Below are positions 36,105-47,888 of a stretch of 64,000 bases of DNA, one piece after another. Made by a program: the position numbers and the translations under genes. Location of the stretch: assembly GCF_964204645.1 (NCBI RefSeq), contig NC_134028.1:20620153-20684152 (forward strand). The letters are read 5' to 3'. The notes below the pieces were generated by a model, which ran no database searches, was not told the origin of the DNA, and saw nothing but the letters and a program-made list of their open reading frames with translations. The stretch comes from Tubulanus polymorphus. Lineage: Eukaryota > Nemertea > Palaeonemertea > Tubulaniformes > Tubulanidae. How positions within the stretch are numbered: the first letter of the stretch is position 1; the number at the start of each line of letters is the position of its first letter.

Positions 36105-37948
36105 ATATAGTATTTTGCAAATAAGGCCACCTTGAATCGTTTAACGTTTGACAAAGATTTCCAAACTGGTCTATGAATTTTACAGAAAACACATTCTACT
36201 ATATATTAGGTCAACCATCGTTGTCCCATTTGATGGTTATAGAAATTGATTGCCTTGATATACATGTCACGCGTATATTCTGTTGTTGTTGTTCTATGAG
36301 GTTCCGTCTAGGCAACTTGAATGAGAGTTTAGCTCAAGTAGGGTATTGCATAGTATAGTTCCTTCGCGTATGCTTACTGCGTTGTTCAGTTTATGTGTAT
36401 CCCAAAGAAAGTTGTAATGTCGACACATTCACATCGCCAGCCATTAACATTCCATGTGTCAACGTGTCGACGTATCTACCAACCAACAAATTAACTATTA
36501 ACGATCTATTAACCTCATACACCAAACACACCACGTGACCAAACACATGAAAAACCGCATACTTATAATACAAATTGCATTTCTATTTTTCTTTAGTCAA
36601 TTCCAGTTCTCTGATATTAGTTTCAACACGGTTAAGCATTCAAATTCACAGGAGATTCATTATTTATTTTCATCACTGTCATCGTGAGATGCGCCTCCCA
36701 AAAAATAAACGTGGGGACGGTGAAATATGGCATTGTTCACATTGCTACAGAACGACGTCGATACGTGCCGGCTCTTTTTTTCAAAATCAAAAAAGAAACT
36801 TTCGCAGCTGATGCTTATAGTTTACTGTTTCGGTGTAGATTTACTTCTCTTGTTTGTTTGTGTTTTGTGGTCACCCGTCAACCAGTCAACCCACGATGCC
36901 TGTACATACATTTGCGACAACATTGCAACGTGTTGTCCGTCGACCGTCAACCAGCGGATGATATAGGTCTATGCACTCTATCGTCTCTCATTTTGTCACC
37001 ACGATCCTTGTACATAAATTGGCGACAACATTGCTTCGTGTCATCCGTCGACCGTCAACCTATCATCTCTTGAATGGGCCAACCAACAAACAACCAACTG
37101 TAGTCAACTGTCACTAGTCGTCGGTCAACCTGTACATGAACTGTTCCTTTGCTTCGCATCAATACCCAATTATCAATGTATTCATGCGCCAATGTATTAA
37201 TGCGCTGATACATTAACCGCACAACTTATTAACTCTACGCCAAGGCACTATACTATGCTATACGACTTGGGCCCCTGTTCACGGTGTCGAATATCCGCGA
37301 TATCATAAGCTGAGATCCTGCCCTTTCTGATGATATCGACGAACACTATCAAGTCCATTCAATTTGATCATGTATAAAGGTTTATTAAGGTTTTTATGGG
37401 TTCATACGAAATTCCTGGATGCTGCGGGGACCTGCTGTTTGAGGGATGATTTCTCAAGGATTCTAGATTTTGGCAATTTGGTCGGAAGCCTTCATGAGTT
37501 GATAATTATATTATGTGTTTTTGTACGATATAAATTAGTTGCATCATATCTATAGAACTAATTACTGGATGTAATTAATCTAGTATTGTTAATTCGTTGC
37601 TGATTTTAATATGTCAATTAGATCTTAATCGATTTACTCAATTACAATAATTAGAACAGCATTGAATTAGTTTACCTTCACAGAAGTCGAAAATGTGTAA
37701 TTAAGTAATTAATGTCAGTCGCCAGTGTTTTATTAATGAGATGTGCTCCTCTCTCACGTGTCGGGTTTGAGTGACAGATGATCCCGGTATAAAACAATCT
37801 GATGCGACATCAACAAATCAGTTCAGCCAATGACTAGTCATCATCATCACTTTCATTGGATTAGCGGATAATCAGTAAGCGCGGGATTAACGAATTAACA
37901 TTCAATCGATAATTTACGGATTACCACTCATAGGATTTAAAGATTACA
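36105..37948. other. Intergenic between BHMT and the VWC/VWD gene
   Basis: No gene is supported. A two-copy repeat (about 36902-36953 and 37012-37063) shares GACAACATTGC and CCGTCGACCGTCAACC, about 110 bp apart. The open frames at 36575-37073 overlap this repeat and have no domain. This stretch should contain the promoters of the divergent BHMT and VWC/VWD genes. Confidence 0.5.
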
Positions 37949-38235
37949 ATGGATTATTACACCCTTAAAACGATTGTGTTGATTTCAGTAATCTATTTAG
38001 TAACGGGTTAGTCTTCATATCTTATCGATAATGACAATAAAGTTATTAAATTATCAGATGTTAAATGATAATATTGAAATGTTGTTTTTCATCAATTAAA
38101 GGTTGTAAATATCGGAATAAAGAATATAAAAGTGGAGCTGAATGGATTGACGAAAAAAATCCCTGTAAACAGCACTCGTGTTCGGTAAGTAAATTGAATC
38201 TGGATTTCTCAAATAATATGTCACGTCTGAAATAA

Positions 38236-38334
<99 letters not shown>

Positions 38335-41247
38335 ACTGCTGATAGCTACGACCCAGTCCCATCTGCGTTAAAATCTAATTCATTAAACTTACAGAAAAAC
38401 ATCTGATTCTGACTCACTAGATCCTGATTGCTTTACATTATCAAAGCAATGGTTTAATGTTTCATGATATTTTTTTCAGTCCGGTGTTCTGACTCTAAGT
38501 AAAGTACAATGTCGCGCGGGATGTCGTGAACAGATATATAAACCGGGTCAATGTTGTCCGGCATGTAGCAGTGAGAAAGAGAACACTTAAGGATGTGTTC
38601 TGAATGGAATAACCGTCGAAGATGGGAAATCATTGACAAAACCCGGTGAAAAATGTACATCATGTAAATGCCAGGTATAAATGAATAATCATGTTTAGTT
38701 CTAAAAATTTTAAGCAATTCATACGTATTTCACTGATATACACACGTTCAATTTCATATAATATAAATATCATTGTTTTCGATGTATTTCAGTCGGGTGA
38801 ATTGACGTGTATTCGGAAAGTTTGCGCAGTTTTAAATTGTCCACAAAAATATCAAGTACACGAAGAAAATGAGTGCTGTCCAATTTGTAAAGGTAAATAA
38901 TCTTTCAAGATGTCCTGGGAACATGGGTTCGAGTCCTGGCGCGGTGGCATAATTATGTTTGGTCATAACTGCATCTCTTATGTACCCTCTCTTAATTAAT
39001 TGGGGGGGGGGGGAAGAAACATCGATCCCTCACGAATTAAGAGGGCTCAACGGATTGAGGCATAAACAACATAAGTTCTTGTCGTTTAATCTACAATATT
39101 TGATTTTTCTTGCAGGTAAAGAAGCCGCATCGGTCAGTTCTATTCACGGCAGTTGTTTATTTCGCGGTCATCTTCATCAAGAAAATCGACATTTCATGCC
39201 GGATAAATGCACGAAATGTTCTTGTTACAAGGGCGGGATGCAGTGTTATCGTAAATCGTGTCCAGATCTGAATTGCCCGAAACAATTCTTGGTCTACGAT
39301 AAGAAATCGTGTTGTCCGAAATGTAAGCGTCCGGCTGGATGTGCATACAAAGGCAAAATGTACAAGGTAAATATCTGACTATTTGAGTTAAGGGCACATG
39401 ACTCTTATTGTGAACATATATTCTAATAACCGTAGGATAAGCATAGACGAAATATCCCTGTACATTGTAGTATATTTTTCATAAAAGAGCAAGAAACTGT
39501 CTTTTTAAATTTGAATTAAATCTTTATCTTTAATGCTAATCTGTCCTTTATTCCAACCTTGAACTCAGTAGTATTCTATTTACAGATTGATCAGATCCGG
39601 AAGGATGGATCCTGTACTGATTTTAGTTGTAAAGATGGGAAATTCACCTGCCAAGAAATAACGTGTGGTTCAACTCCTAAATGTTCACAGGTAAATATCT
39701 TAGTTTCCATGGCTGAAAACCTGGTAAAATTGAGGAATTAATATTAAGATCATTATTGATTGAAAAAACCAATAATTATTGTTCTATCATTTCTTGAGTG
39801 AATACCTACTCGATGTTTCGACCATATCCTAATACTTGTTTGCAGGGATACTTTCGGGCTGTTTTTATTCTAAATATGGGGGTTTATTTTAGTTTGATAT
39901 GTTTTAATGCTGCCCGTCATCCATTCTTGGAGGGTTTTTCGATGGCGTTTAAATCATTTCATATTTTCGTGAAATCATGAAACTTGAATACATTATATCT
40001 TTTCATTTTTTTCAGAAATCTATTCTCTATCGGTCTGAAGGAGAATGTTGCCCTCTATGTGTCGCGGCTCATAGTATCTGTTCAGTTACTAACTCGAACA
40101 AGGATTATCTATCGTACGCTTCGTTTGACGGGTTCAATTACAAATTCGGCGGAACTTGTCGCTACACTTTACTTCAAGACGTCGCAGATCGTCGGATTAT
40201 CATCCGCGTCAAAAATGAGTATCATCCGCATCCGACTGTCAGAACTAAACTCGTTACAATCATCGTATCTTCGTTATCTATCGGGCTTCATCGAGATCTG
40301 GATATCAGAGTGAATCGTAGTAAAATCGCTGTTCCGTTCAAACATGAAAACTTTACTATCGAAGTCGTCAAAAACGCGACAGTGGTCGTGAATATGATAA
40401 ACGGATTCAGATTAACCTGGAGTAAACAAGGCGATATCAATGTTTACGTAACTGCGAGTAAGCAGAATAAATTAGGCGGTCTTTGCGGTAATTTCAATCA
40501 AGTCGTAAAAGACGATAGTAAAATGAAAATCAAGCAGGAAATTGTCTCAGACTCGGAGGTTTTTGCCAAGTCGTGGCGAGTCGGTGGTAAATGTAACTGC
40601 GACGAACCGTTTAATAGTAGAAAGTCGTCGTGTAAAACTGTGGATCAGCGAGTTCGCGCTCATCAGAAATGTGCTGTCTTAAAGAGTCCGGCGTTCAAAA
40701 GATGCCACAAGAAAGTCCCCGTCCAACCATTCCTCAGGTAAATATCAACTTCTTTAGCAAAGAACCTATTACGCGTTGGGGAAAAGGTGGTTAACGAAAA
40801 AAGAATTTGTAAAATTCACGACCGAATTAACCAGTTTCCTCAGTTGGCTGGTACCGAATAAGGAACAGTCCATATCTCATAGAAACAAGTTACGAAACTC
40901 ATAAAATGAAAACTAGTTTGATACTGATCTGATTTGTTATCTATTTTATTTTCAGGGCTTGCACTGATAACGTTTGCGAATGTCCTTCGGGTAAAAACTG
41001 CGAATGCGCCATCGTGAAGTTTTACGTGAAAGAATGCGCCGAGCACAACATACAACTCAAACTACCTAAACAATCTCAATGTGACCATTCTATTCGGCAG
41101 AAACAACACGACTCTAACTCTTCAAAGAAGAAGAAGAACTTGAAGAAACAAAACAAGCAGAAAAGAAGAGGAAAAATGCCGTTGTTGTTACGATCATTGG
41201 GAGGTGTTGTAATTGGTGATGAGTTCGAGAACGCCATATTGGATTAG
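37949..41247 (+). CDS. Crossveinless-2/BMPER-like VWC-VWD secreted protein, with in-frame TAA
   Basis: Extracellular BMP-modulator type protein. Exons: 37949-38006, 38102-38184, 38480-38674, 38793-38892, 39116-39366, 39586-39690, 40016-40737, 40956-41247, all phase-compatible. A signal peptide (IVLISVIYLV) is followed by four cysteine-rich VWC modules, each closing with CCP-x-C, then a VWD domain (ASFDGFNYKF to LGGLCGNFN) and a C8-like segment (KCAVLKSPAFKRCHK, ACTDNVCECPSG). The tail is Lys-rich and no TIL module is seen. BMPER has five VWC modules, VWD and TIL, so this is shorter. The GDPH autocleavage motif usual at the VWD start is missing. TAA at 38588-38590 lies in frame between VWC1 and VWC2. 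Either the main product starts elsewhere, or this is a stop variant, an assembly error or a short isoform. Confidence 0.8.
38237..38342 (+). repeat. CTG/TGC trinucleotide microsatellite in intron 2
   Basis: About 35 nearly perfect TGC units with two TAC interruptions, inside the VWC/VWD gene. A shorter one (about 41403-41425) lies in the 3' region. Confidence 0.95.
38905..39060 (+). mobile_element. tRNA-derived SINE fragment, intronic
   Basis: GGGTTCGAGTCCTGGC matches a tRNA B box, followed by non-tRNA sequence and a run of 12 or more G. No cloverleaf is complete, so a SINE relic is more likely than a tRNA gene. Confidence 0.45.
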
Positions 41248-41820
41248 AACGGGCGAGATCCTACATAATGTTAAAACCTGTTCTAAAAGAATGTTGACTT
41301 TAAGATTAGTAAAAAAATTCAGAATGATTGAGTGAAAAAAATGTTTGTGTCTAGTGGAAAAATTATTGATATGATAATTGATTCTCGGTGTTCTTTTTTC
41401 TGTTGCTGCTGCTGCTGCTGTTGATGATTTTGTTATTAATTAAAATTTTTATTTCAGAGTTTTTGCCATTTCAGGATTTATAGTCATTTCGTAGAAAATG
41501 TAGAATATTTCTATATTTTTGTGGCATTGTTTTCAATGCCTTTATCTCTAACATTGCTTTACATATGTATATATACACTGTACGATTTTGTTATCATATT
41601 GCGACTTTGTTTTGCAGGTTGTAATTAGTATGTTTTTGTAAATTTTTGTATTTTTATATAATTCTTTAACTCAAATTCAACGTCTTGACGTTTGTAATGT
41701 TACAACTATTATATACTGTGCTCTTATAATGAATTTAAATTCTATTGATTTGTTACTTAAATATCTGGTTTTTTTCAGGATAATTTAAATAATCGTATGT
41801 TTTTTATAACATTTGTTTGA

Positions 41821-41826
41821 AATAAA
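41821..41826 (+). terminator. Poly(A) signal AATAAA of the VWC/VWD gene
   Basis: Canonical signal about 575 bp after the stop codon, in AT-rich 3' sequence. Confidence 0.5.
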
Positions 41827-42990
41827 ACATTTGATATCATTTATAAACAATTTGTCGTCAAACTTCACTTATCCGCAATATCAGCATCGTGTCTTGAGTA
41901 GGGTGGTGATACTCGAACATCCCCGGGCGCGGTCGCAAAAAGGGAATTGTAGAAATTTTAACTAGTTTTTTCTTTTGAAAGGCAAATCAAAATATAAGTG
42001 GAACACAGCGAACTTCACGGGACCAGAAAATATGTTCGTTATAACCGATAGTTATAACTAGTATGAAATCGATAACATTTTCTTACTTGGAACGGAATTC
42101 TTCATATTTTTGTTGTCAACCGAGTTCGAAATAACGAGGTTCCACTGTATTTCTGAATGCATTTTACCAGCCTTTGCCCCTAAAAACTTTAGAAATCAAA
42201 TCATGAAAATAATGTTCAAGTTCGATCTCCTGCTGTGTATGCCTGTTTAACCAAACAATTCTCATCGATGAGCAGGGGTTTTATTACAGGGATGCATATT
42301 TGATATTGTATATTTCATTTTGTCAGGGGTCGCCGGTCGTTACAGGGCGCCCACAACTTGCGAGGGTCGTGTATAGCTATTATTGTACATGCCGGGGCCA
42401 CCAGTTGTCCTCGCGGGATATATTCTGCCGAATATTGAATCAGCCGTAAACATTCAAAAACAAAACTTGATTCTGATTGGGGGGGTTTATAAACCTGCTG
42501 ATATCAAGACAATCCGTCTGAAGCCATCTTAAAAACTTCCAAAAATATCTGGACTCACGTGAAAAGGAGGTAGCCACTATAAACAGATTTAGAACGAAAC
42601 AAAATGTGAGAGATAGAATTGAGCTAATTTAAGCCCCATCAATTTATCTATAGACTATTCTGAAAAAAATGGGATACAACGAATATCAATTAGCTTCTAA
42701 CACCTGCAAAAACAATTCGTTTACTTCACAAAACTACAATAAACGAAACACTCTCGTGCTTAAAGGATTTCAGTATCTTCAGGTCGAGTCATTAAATTAG
42801 ATTTGATATTCAAAAGCAGCTAGGATGACTTGTATTCTGAGAGACAATACTTTGATGAATATCAACAGTTCGATTGACACATGTTTATGGGATTCTAAGT
42901 CTATAACAAACGACTGCTTTGAGTTCGGGATTAAGTTATTTCTATGCGGTATTTTGTCTCCGAAAGCTCCTCTATCAAAAAGGAATTAAG
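41827..42990. other. Intergenic, no gene seen
   Basis: Between the VWC/VWD gene and the peptide gene. No exon with splice context or long frame was found on either strand. Confidence 0.5.
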
Positions 42991-42995
42991 TCTGG

Positions 42996-43005
42996 TATAT
43001 ATAAA
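42996..43005 (+). promoter_or_regulatory. TATA box of the cationic-peptide gene
   Basis: TATATATAAA lies about 25-30 bp upstream of the likely transcript start. A non-coding first exon then ends at a GTAAGTA donor (exon end 43076). Confidence 0.65.
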
Positions 43006-43578
43006 CAGAGATTAAAATCGAAACATTCAACTCTCATCGCGAAAGCTTTTCGACTTGTCACAGAGTGAAAGATTCCGTAAGTAGATATATGTTCTTTGTT
43101 TTTAGTTTTACTGTATTTTTGTTGAAAGTGTAGCATTCAATCCTTAGTCAAATTATAGAAAATAGAAAGATTGGCCAGTTTGTTTGACTACATCTACCTA
43201 TCATAGAATCGAAAGTGTAGTTGTTAACATATTTAACACCATTCTGAAGAATGGCCAATTCTATTCTACAAGAGGGAATACATTACATATATATTGGTAA
43301 CTATTGACTTGGTCAATGTTGACCTCATCATTCAGAGAGCTAATATCAGTGCAAATGAGTCAACCCCTGATCAACTCCGCGCCCATATCGGTCATTTCGA
43401 TTTTTGGCGAGTATAGCGTAATTTCAGAGGTTGATTTTGACCAGTTTCGAGACAAATTATCTGTTCCGTTCTCGGCAGTAAACCCGGCTTCAGATGGGAT
43501 TGGCGGTATATCGGGGGTTTACTGTATTTTTTAAATGATAATAATCTGTAATTCATTGATTACAGACGAATCGGTAAA

Positions 43579-43818
43579 ATGAAATTGTCGGCAGTTTTTG
43601 TGTTGTGTTTTTTACTGGTGGTCGCCGTTACTGGTGATCAAATAGAACGAGCTCTCCGAGACGCTGAGACTGCTGGACACGATCCGCTGGAGTTGATGGA
43701 GGCCAGACGAACCGTTCAACTGATGAAACGAGGATGGTTCAAGAAACTCTGGAAAGGAATCAAGAAACACTGTTCTATTGGTTACAACCGAGGCTTCACA
43801 GCTCAATGCAGTGGTTAG
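43579..43818 (+). CDS. Precursor of a cationic amphipathic, two-Cys peptide (antimicrobial-like)
   Basis: The coding exon opens at acceptor 43565 and encodes a 79-residue precursor. Residues 1-19 are a signal peptide (MKLSAVFVLCFLLVVAVTG). Residues 20-49 form an acidic pro-segment (DQIERALRDAETAGHDPLEL and onward). Lys-Arg at 50-51 is a furin/PC-type cleavage site. The predicted mature peptide (52-79, 28 residues) starts GWFKKLWKGIKKHC and carries 5 Lys, 1 Arg and 1 His without acidic residues. Its N-terminus is a helical amphipath, and Cys14 and Cys26 can close an 11-residue loop. The terminal Gly could be converted to a C-terminal amide. Acidic pro-region plus basic peptide is the classic architecture of helical antimicrobial peptides; a neuropeptide is the main alternative. 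AATAAA lies at 43853. Confidence 0.82.
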   Translation: MKLSAVFVLCFLLVVAVTGDQIERALRDAETAGHDPLELMEARRTVQLMKRGWFKKLWKGIKKHCSIGYNRGFTAQCSG

Positions 43819-43852
43819 AATAATGAAATATGCTAAAACATTTAAAAACATG

Positions 43853-43858
43853 AATAAA
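43853..43858 (+). terminator. Poly(A) signal of the peptide gene
   Basis: AATAAATAAA begins 35 bp after the stop codon, giving a very short 3' UTR typical of highly expressed small secreted peptides. Confidence 0.7.
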
Positions 43859-43864
43859 TAAATG

Positions 43865-45630
43865 TTAATCGAGCAGCAATTGAATACACCTTGAGTTTAT
43901 TCAATCCTATGTTCAGATGATCAACAATCATAACAATTCAGTCAATATTCAACGCCCCCTGGTGACCATATACAAAAACCAATGACCTTGAAACTCACAA
44001 TCATGGAACATGTCAGCAGCTACGATTTTGTAATCGATAATATGATAAAAAATATGCCTAAGTACCAATATAATATGGAAATGCTAAGCATTCTACTATT
44101 CAACGCCCCCTGGTGATCATATGCAAAACCCAATGACATCGAAACTCAACACAATTATAGAACATGTCATATCTACAACGGGCGCAAAACGAACATCATA
44201 GAGCAAAAACGAAAATTTTCCTCAAAAACTTCAAAAATGTGTGAAAAGTGCTGATTTTGGCGTACAACAATGGCTGTGCCAGTAGGCCATCTTGATTCTA
44301 CCAAGGCCGGTTTTTGGGCTGAAGATGTGTCTTGGGTAGATAGTATAGTATAGTAGTTTATTTGTCACCATCAATATGTACAAATGAAAAATAACAAAAT
44401 AGGTTATTTAAAGACAATGAGGTGGCCGGAGTCTGAATAGATACATATATAACCCAAATATCGAGACATTACATTGAAGCGTCTTTTCCAAAAATTTCCA
44501 AAAATAAATGGATTCCGTCTACCAGTAGATACGTGAAAGGTCGAGACGGGAATGGTGTCCAAGGAGCTGCCCTAGAAAGTAGGGACAGATGTAATGGGTC
44601 GAGACGGGAACATGGTGTCCAAGGGGATGTCTAGAGAAGAGAACCTGACTAGAACAGCGCGTAGTCCTACGAGAAAGACAACGTGTCATAAGTTTATCAA
44701 TTATATTCATTTTTCAGAAAAATTCATACACTCTTGACTTAGAAGAATTACATTTGAATTGATAAATGGCAAAATAAAACATAAGCAAAAAGCCCCCGAA
44801 CGTGAATTTTGAGAGATTTGAATCGTGAAACTCGATTTGTAGAAACCAAATGTTAAACTCGTGTCATTCATCGAATATTTAATTACAATAGGAAAGTTTC
44901 CAGTTACCAGGTGCCATTTTCAGCGTGTCTCACATTGTCGCGCAGATTTTAACATGTTCAAAACTAAAACCTTTAGTGCGATTAATTGTCGTCCATCCCT
45001 TCTTAGGCACAAAATCTAAACTTTTGAATCGTAAGAAAGTTGACAATGTTTTTTTCTTATTATTTATTTCATTTTTCTCGGCTGCAACAATCCGATACAA
45101 AAAAAGATGCGCGTCACTTTTAGGAAGGCGCCTCAAAAAAAATTGGTAATTCTGTGTTATTGGCTGTAACTTTTAAACTTTCCGAGATACAATTTAGAAT
45201 TTTTCACTTAAGATAGAGTTTCATCTGAGGATTTTGTTTATACTGCAATCGTAAAACTATCTTCATAGAAACGCGCGTGGCCACGGGTTGATCAGTGCAA
45301 AGCGTGCAAGTGGTCGACCGTCGATTTTCTGCATACGCGGGTTAAGCTATTTTCACGGCAATTTTCAAACTTTTAAAGATTTTCAAGATCAAAATTCCAT
45401 GTTGAATTGATCAGCTCATATATAAATGGTATATAGTTAATTTGTATTTGCGACACACCTCTACTAGGTCAAGGTCGGTGGAGACTAATGATGGCGGCTT
45501 GTCAAAAAACTGAAAATTTTCACTTTAAAGACGATTTTACAGCTTGATGAGAATCAGTTGATACGACTGGTATTCACAGTTTGACTGAGGCCCAGTTGTC
45601 CCCGGCCCCTATTATGAATAAACAAAAAAT
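43865..45630. other. Intergenic with short duplications
   Basis: Two similar copies of TCAACGCCCCCTGGTGA (about 43949 and 44101) mark an imperfect 150-bp duplication. A second pair sharing GTCGAGACGGGAA and GGTGTCCAAGG lies at about 44538-44625. No gene is supported. Confidence 0.5.
44335..44440 (-). repeat. LINE 3'-end relic (second copy)
   Basis: Reverse complement of the element at 11720-11830, starting with the AGTATAGTATAG simple tail and sharing TTGTCACCATCAATATGTA. Confidence 0.55.
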
Positions 45631-45642
45631 AAACAATTTCAG

Positions 45643-46335
45643 ACTTATTTCCCGTTCGCATTGCTTTGTGGGAGTTTTTATAACAGTTGATTTACAGTCG
45701 GGCTCAGTTAAACCTCGTCTCAAAAGAGAACCACTGTCACAGTATTTAATACCGTACGCCTTCAGGTTTAATTCACTCGTCTGTAAGAAATATCTCGGCG
45801 AACAGGAATGTGAAAAATGGCGTTCGTTGCCGGACAGCCAGACGCAGCTGTCAGTGACAGCCGGAAGACACGCCCACACATCGGTCACACCTACAGGTAT
45901 CAGCTCTCTTATTGAACATGTCAAGTTGAAACAAATCTTTTTTCTGGCGTTTCTAAACTGTTTAATTAGTTTTCTAACGCAGATGAACCGAATTACTCGT
46001 TATCGTTGAGATTGGGGTCTCGTGCAGTTGTTTGAGTGGAGGACTGGGAACCAAGAGGTCCCTAGATCGAAAGCACATCTGGCTGTCCAGACACATGCAT
46101 GGACTAAGCTCTGGTAACTCTTTCAGGTTGTGAGCCATAACAACCTATAAAAAGGCCTTGGTCGTCTCTTAAGAATCACAGGGTTACACTGTTACTTGCT
46201 GCTGGGATCCAAAACTCTTCTTATTACACGCTAGGTGGCGTTACGGCAATAGAAACTTGTCCTATTGTCCTATGTATTGGACACCGTCTGAAACAACTGG
46301 AAGCTCGTAAGTATCACCTGCTAAGAGGTTCCCGG
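45643..46335 (+). pseudogene. HRM-like exons, copy 0 (first exon best preserved)
   Basis: Exon 45643-45896 is open throughout in one frame between an acceptor and a donor and contains three cysteines, with SLVCKKYLGEQECEKWRSLP near its end. The next exon starts at 45983 (DEPNYS) but is interrupted by the SINE-like insert at about 46000-46224. The CP-x-Y-W part resumes near 46228 with a short internal duplication of CTTGTCCTATTGTCC. No start codon with a signal peptide is evident upstream. Confidence 0.55.
46000..46224 (+). mobile_element. SINE-like insertion (second copy)
   Basis: Same sequence and same insertion point as 23195-23428, so the insertion predates the duplication separating these HRM copies. 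Confidence 0.5.
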
Positions 46336-46577
46336 GTACTTGTAAGTAATTTCCGCACACCCCTTTTGGGGGAACTGTAAACTGCAAATCGTCAATGAAA
46401 TCAATACATCACTAAATTCATTTCTAATGCCAAAAGAATTATTTATTTGCATTTTCAAGCATTGACATAAATTTGAATCGTATAGAACAAGGAAACGCGA
46501 AACCTACAGAATTAGAAAATACATCTTCTAGTATAATGCGATGCTGTTCAAATTATCCATCATTTCTATATACATAT

Positions 46578-46725
46578 CTAGTTTTCTAGTTTTTTCAATG
46601 CATTTTTCAGAGATTTCAAATTGTTTCTTAGATCTTTGGCATTTTTTCGTACGTAATCGAAAATCAGCGATTTGCCTTGTTTTGACTTGAAGACTTTCGA
46701 CAAAACGCTAGGTAGTTGTGAACCT
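46578..46725 (-). pseudogene. SSP copy 4, 3' fragment only
   Basis: Matches the last 48 codons and stop of the SSP mature exon (ending ALKKLEN). Homology stops abruptly at about 46725, where the left flank of cassette copy III begins. The signal-peptide exon and promoter are missing. This is a recombination scar. Confidence 0.75.
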
Positions 46726-46977
46726 TATTTTTGGAAATGAGTTGTTGTAGGAAGTCTATATTCGGGATTGGAAACTTCCGCGGAATCCTCAAAAGATTGG
46801 ATTCGAACCGTTTACGGTATGTTCCATTGCGCATGTCTATTGCACGCGACAGAACAATAATCTCCGGTTCGATATGGCTTCGATGTTAGACGTGAAAGAT
46901 GAAACTAGGAAAAGACTTTCATATTTGAGTGTTTTGCGAGGTGATATCGATATTGTTTATAGGTAATTCGATTTTCA

Positions 46978-47740
46978 GACTTATTTCCCGTTCGCATTGC
47001 TTTGTGGGAGATTTTATAACAGTTGATTTACAGTCGGGCTCAGTTAAACCTCGTCTCAAGAGAGAAACCACTGTCACAGTATTTAATACCGGCCGGACGC
47101 CTTCAGGTTTAATTTACTCGTCTGTCAGAAATATCTCAGCGAACAAGAATGTAAAAAATGGTGTTCGTTGCCGTACAGCCAGACACAGCTGTTAGCGACA
47201 GCTGGAAGACACGCCCACACATCGGTCACACCTACAGGTATCAGCTCTCTTACTGAACATGTCAAGTTAAAACTTATATCTTTTTTCTGGCGCTTCTAAA
47301 CTGTTTAATTTGTTTTGAACCGAATTACTTGTTATCGTTGAGATTGGGGTCTCGTGCAGTTGTTTGAGTGGAGGACTGGGAACCAAGAGGTCCCTAGATC
47401 TAAACCACATCTGGCGTTGGCTGTCGAGACACATGCATGGACTCAGCTCTGGTAACTCTGTCAGGTTGTGAGCCATAACAACCTATAAAAAGGCATTGGT
47501 CGTCTCTTAAGAACCACTAGGGTTACAGTGTTACTAGCTGCTGGGACGAAAAACTCTTCTTATTACATGCCAGATGGCGTTACGGCAATATAAACTTGTT
47601 CTATGTATTGGACACCGTCTGAAACAACTGGAAGCTCGTAAGTATCACCTGCTAAGAGGTTCCCGGGTTCTTGTAAGTAATATCCGCACACCCCTTTCTG
47701 GAGAACTGTAAACTGCGAATCGTCAATGAAATCAATACAT
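46978..47740 (+). pseudogene. HRM-like exons, copy III, decayed
   Basis: Near-identical to 22826-23600, sharing the extra bases that break the frame and the SINE-like insert (about 47330-47563). Confidence 0.6.
47330..47563 (+). mobile_element. SINE-like insertion (third copy)
   Basis: Same body and site as the other two insertions, with the box-B-like GGTCCCTAGATCTAAACC. Confidence 0.5.
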
Positions 47741-47888
47741 CACTAAATTCATTTCTAATGCCAAAAGAATTATTTATTTGCATTTTCAAGCACTGATACA
47801 AATTTGAATCGTATAGAATAATTAGAACATACATCTTCTAGTATAATGCGATGCAGGTAAAATTATCCATCATTTCTAAATACTTTTT

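Noticed and set aside
36575-37073. Overlapping frames upstream of the VWC/VWD gene
   Set aside because: They run over a two-copy repeat, without signal peptide, domain or conservation.
38915-38945. tRNA gene suggested by a perfect B box
   Set aside because: No complete cloverleaf or A box at the right distance; more likely a SINE relic.
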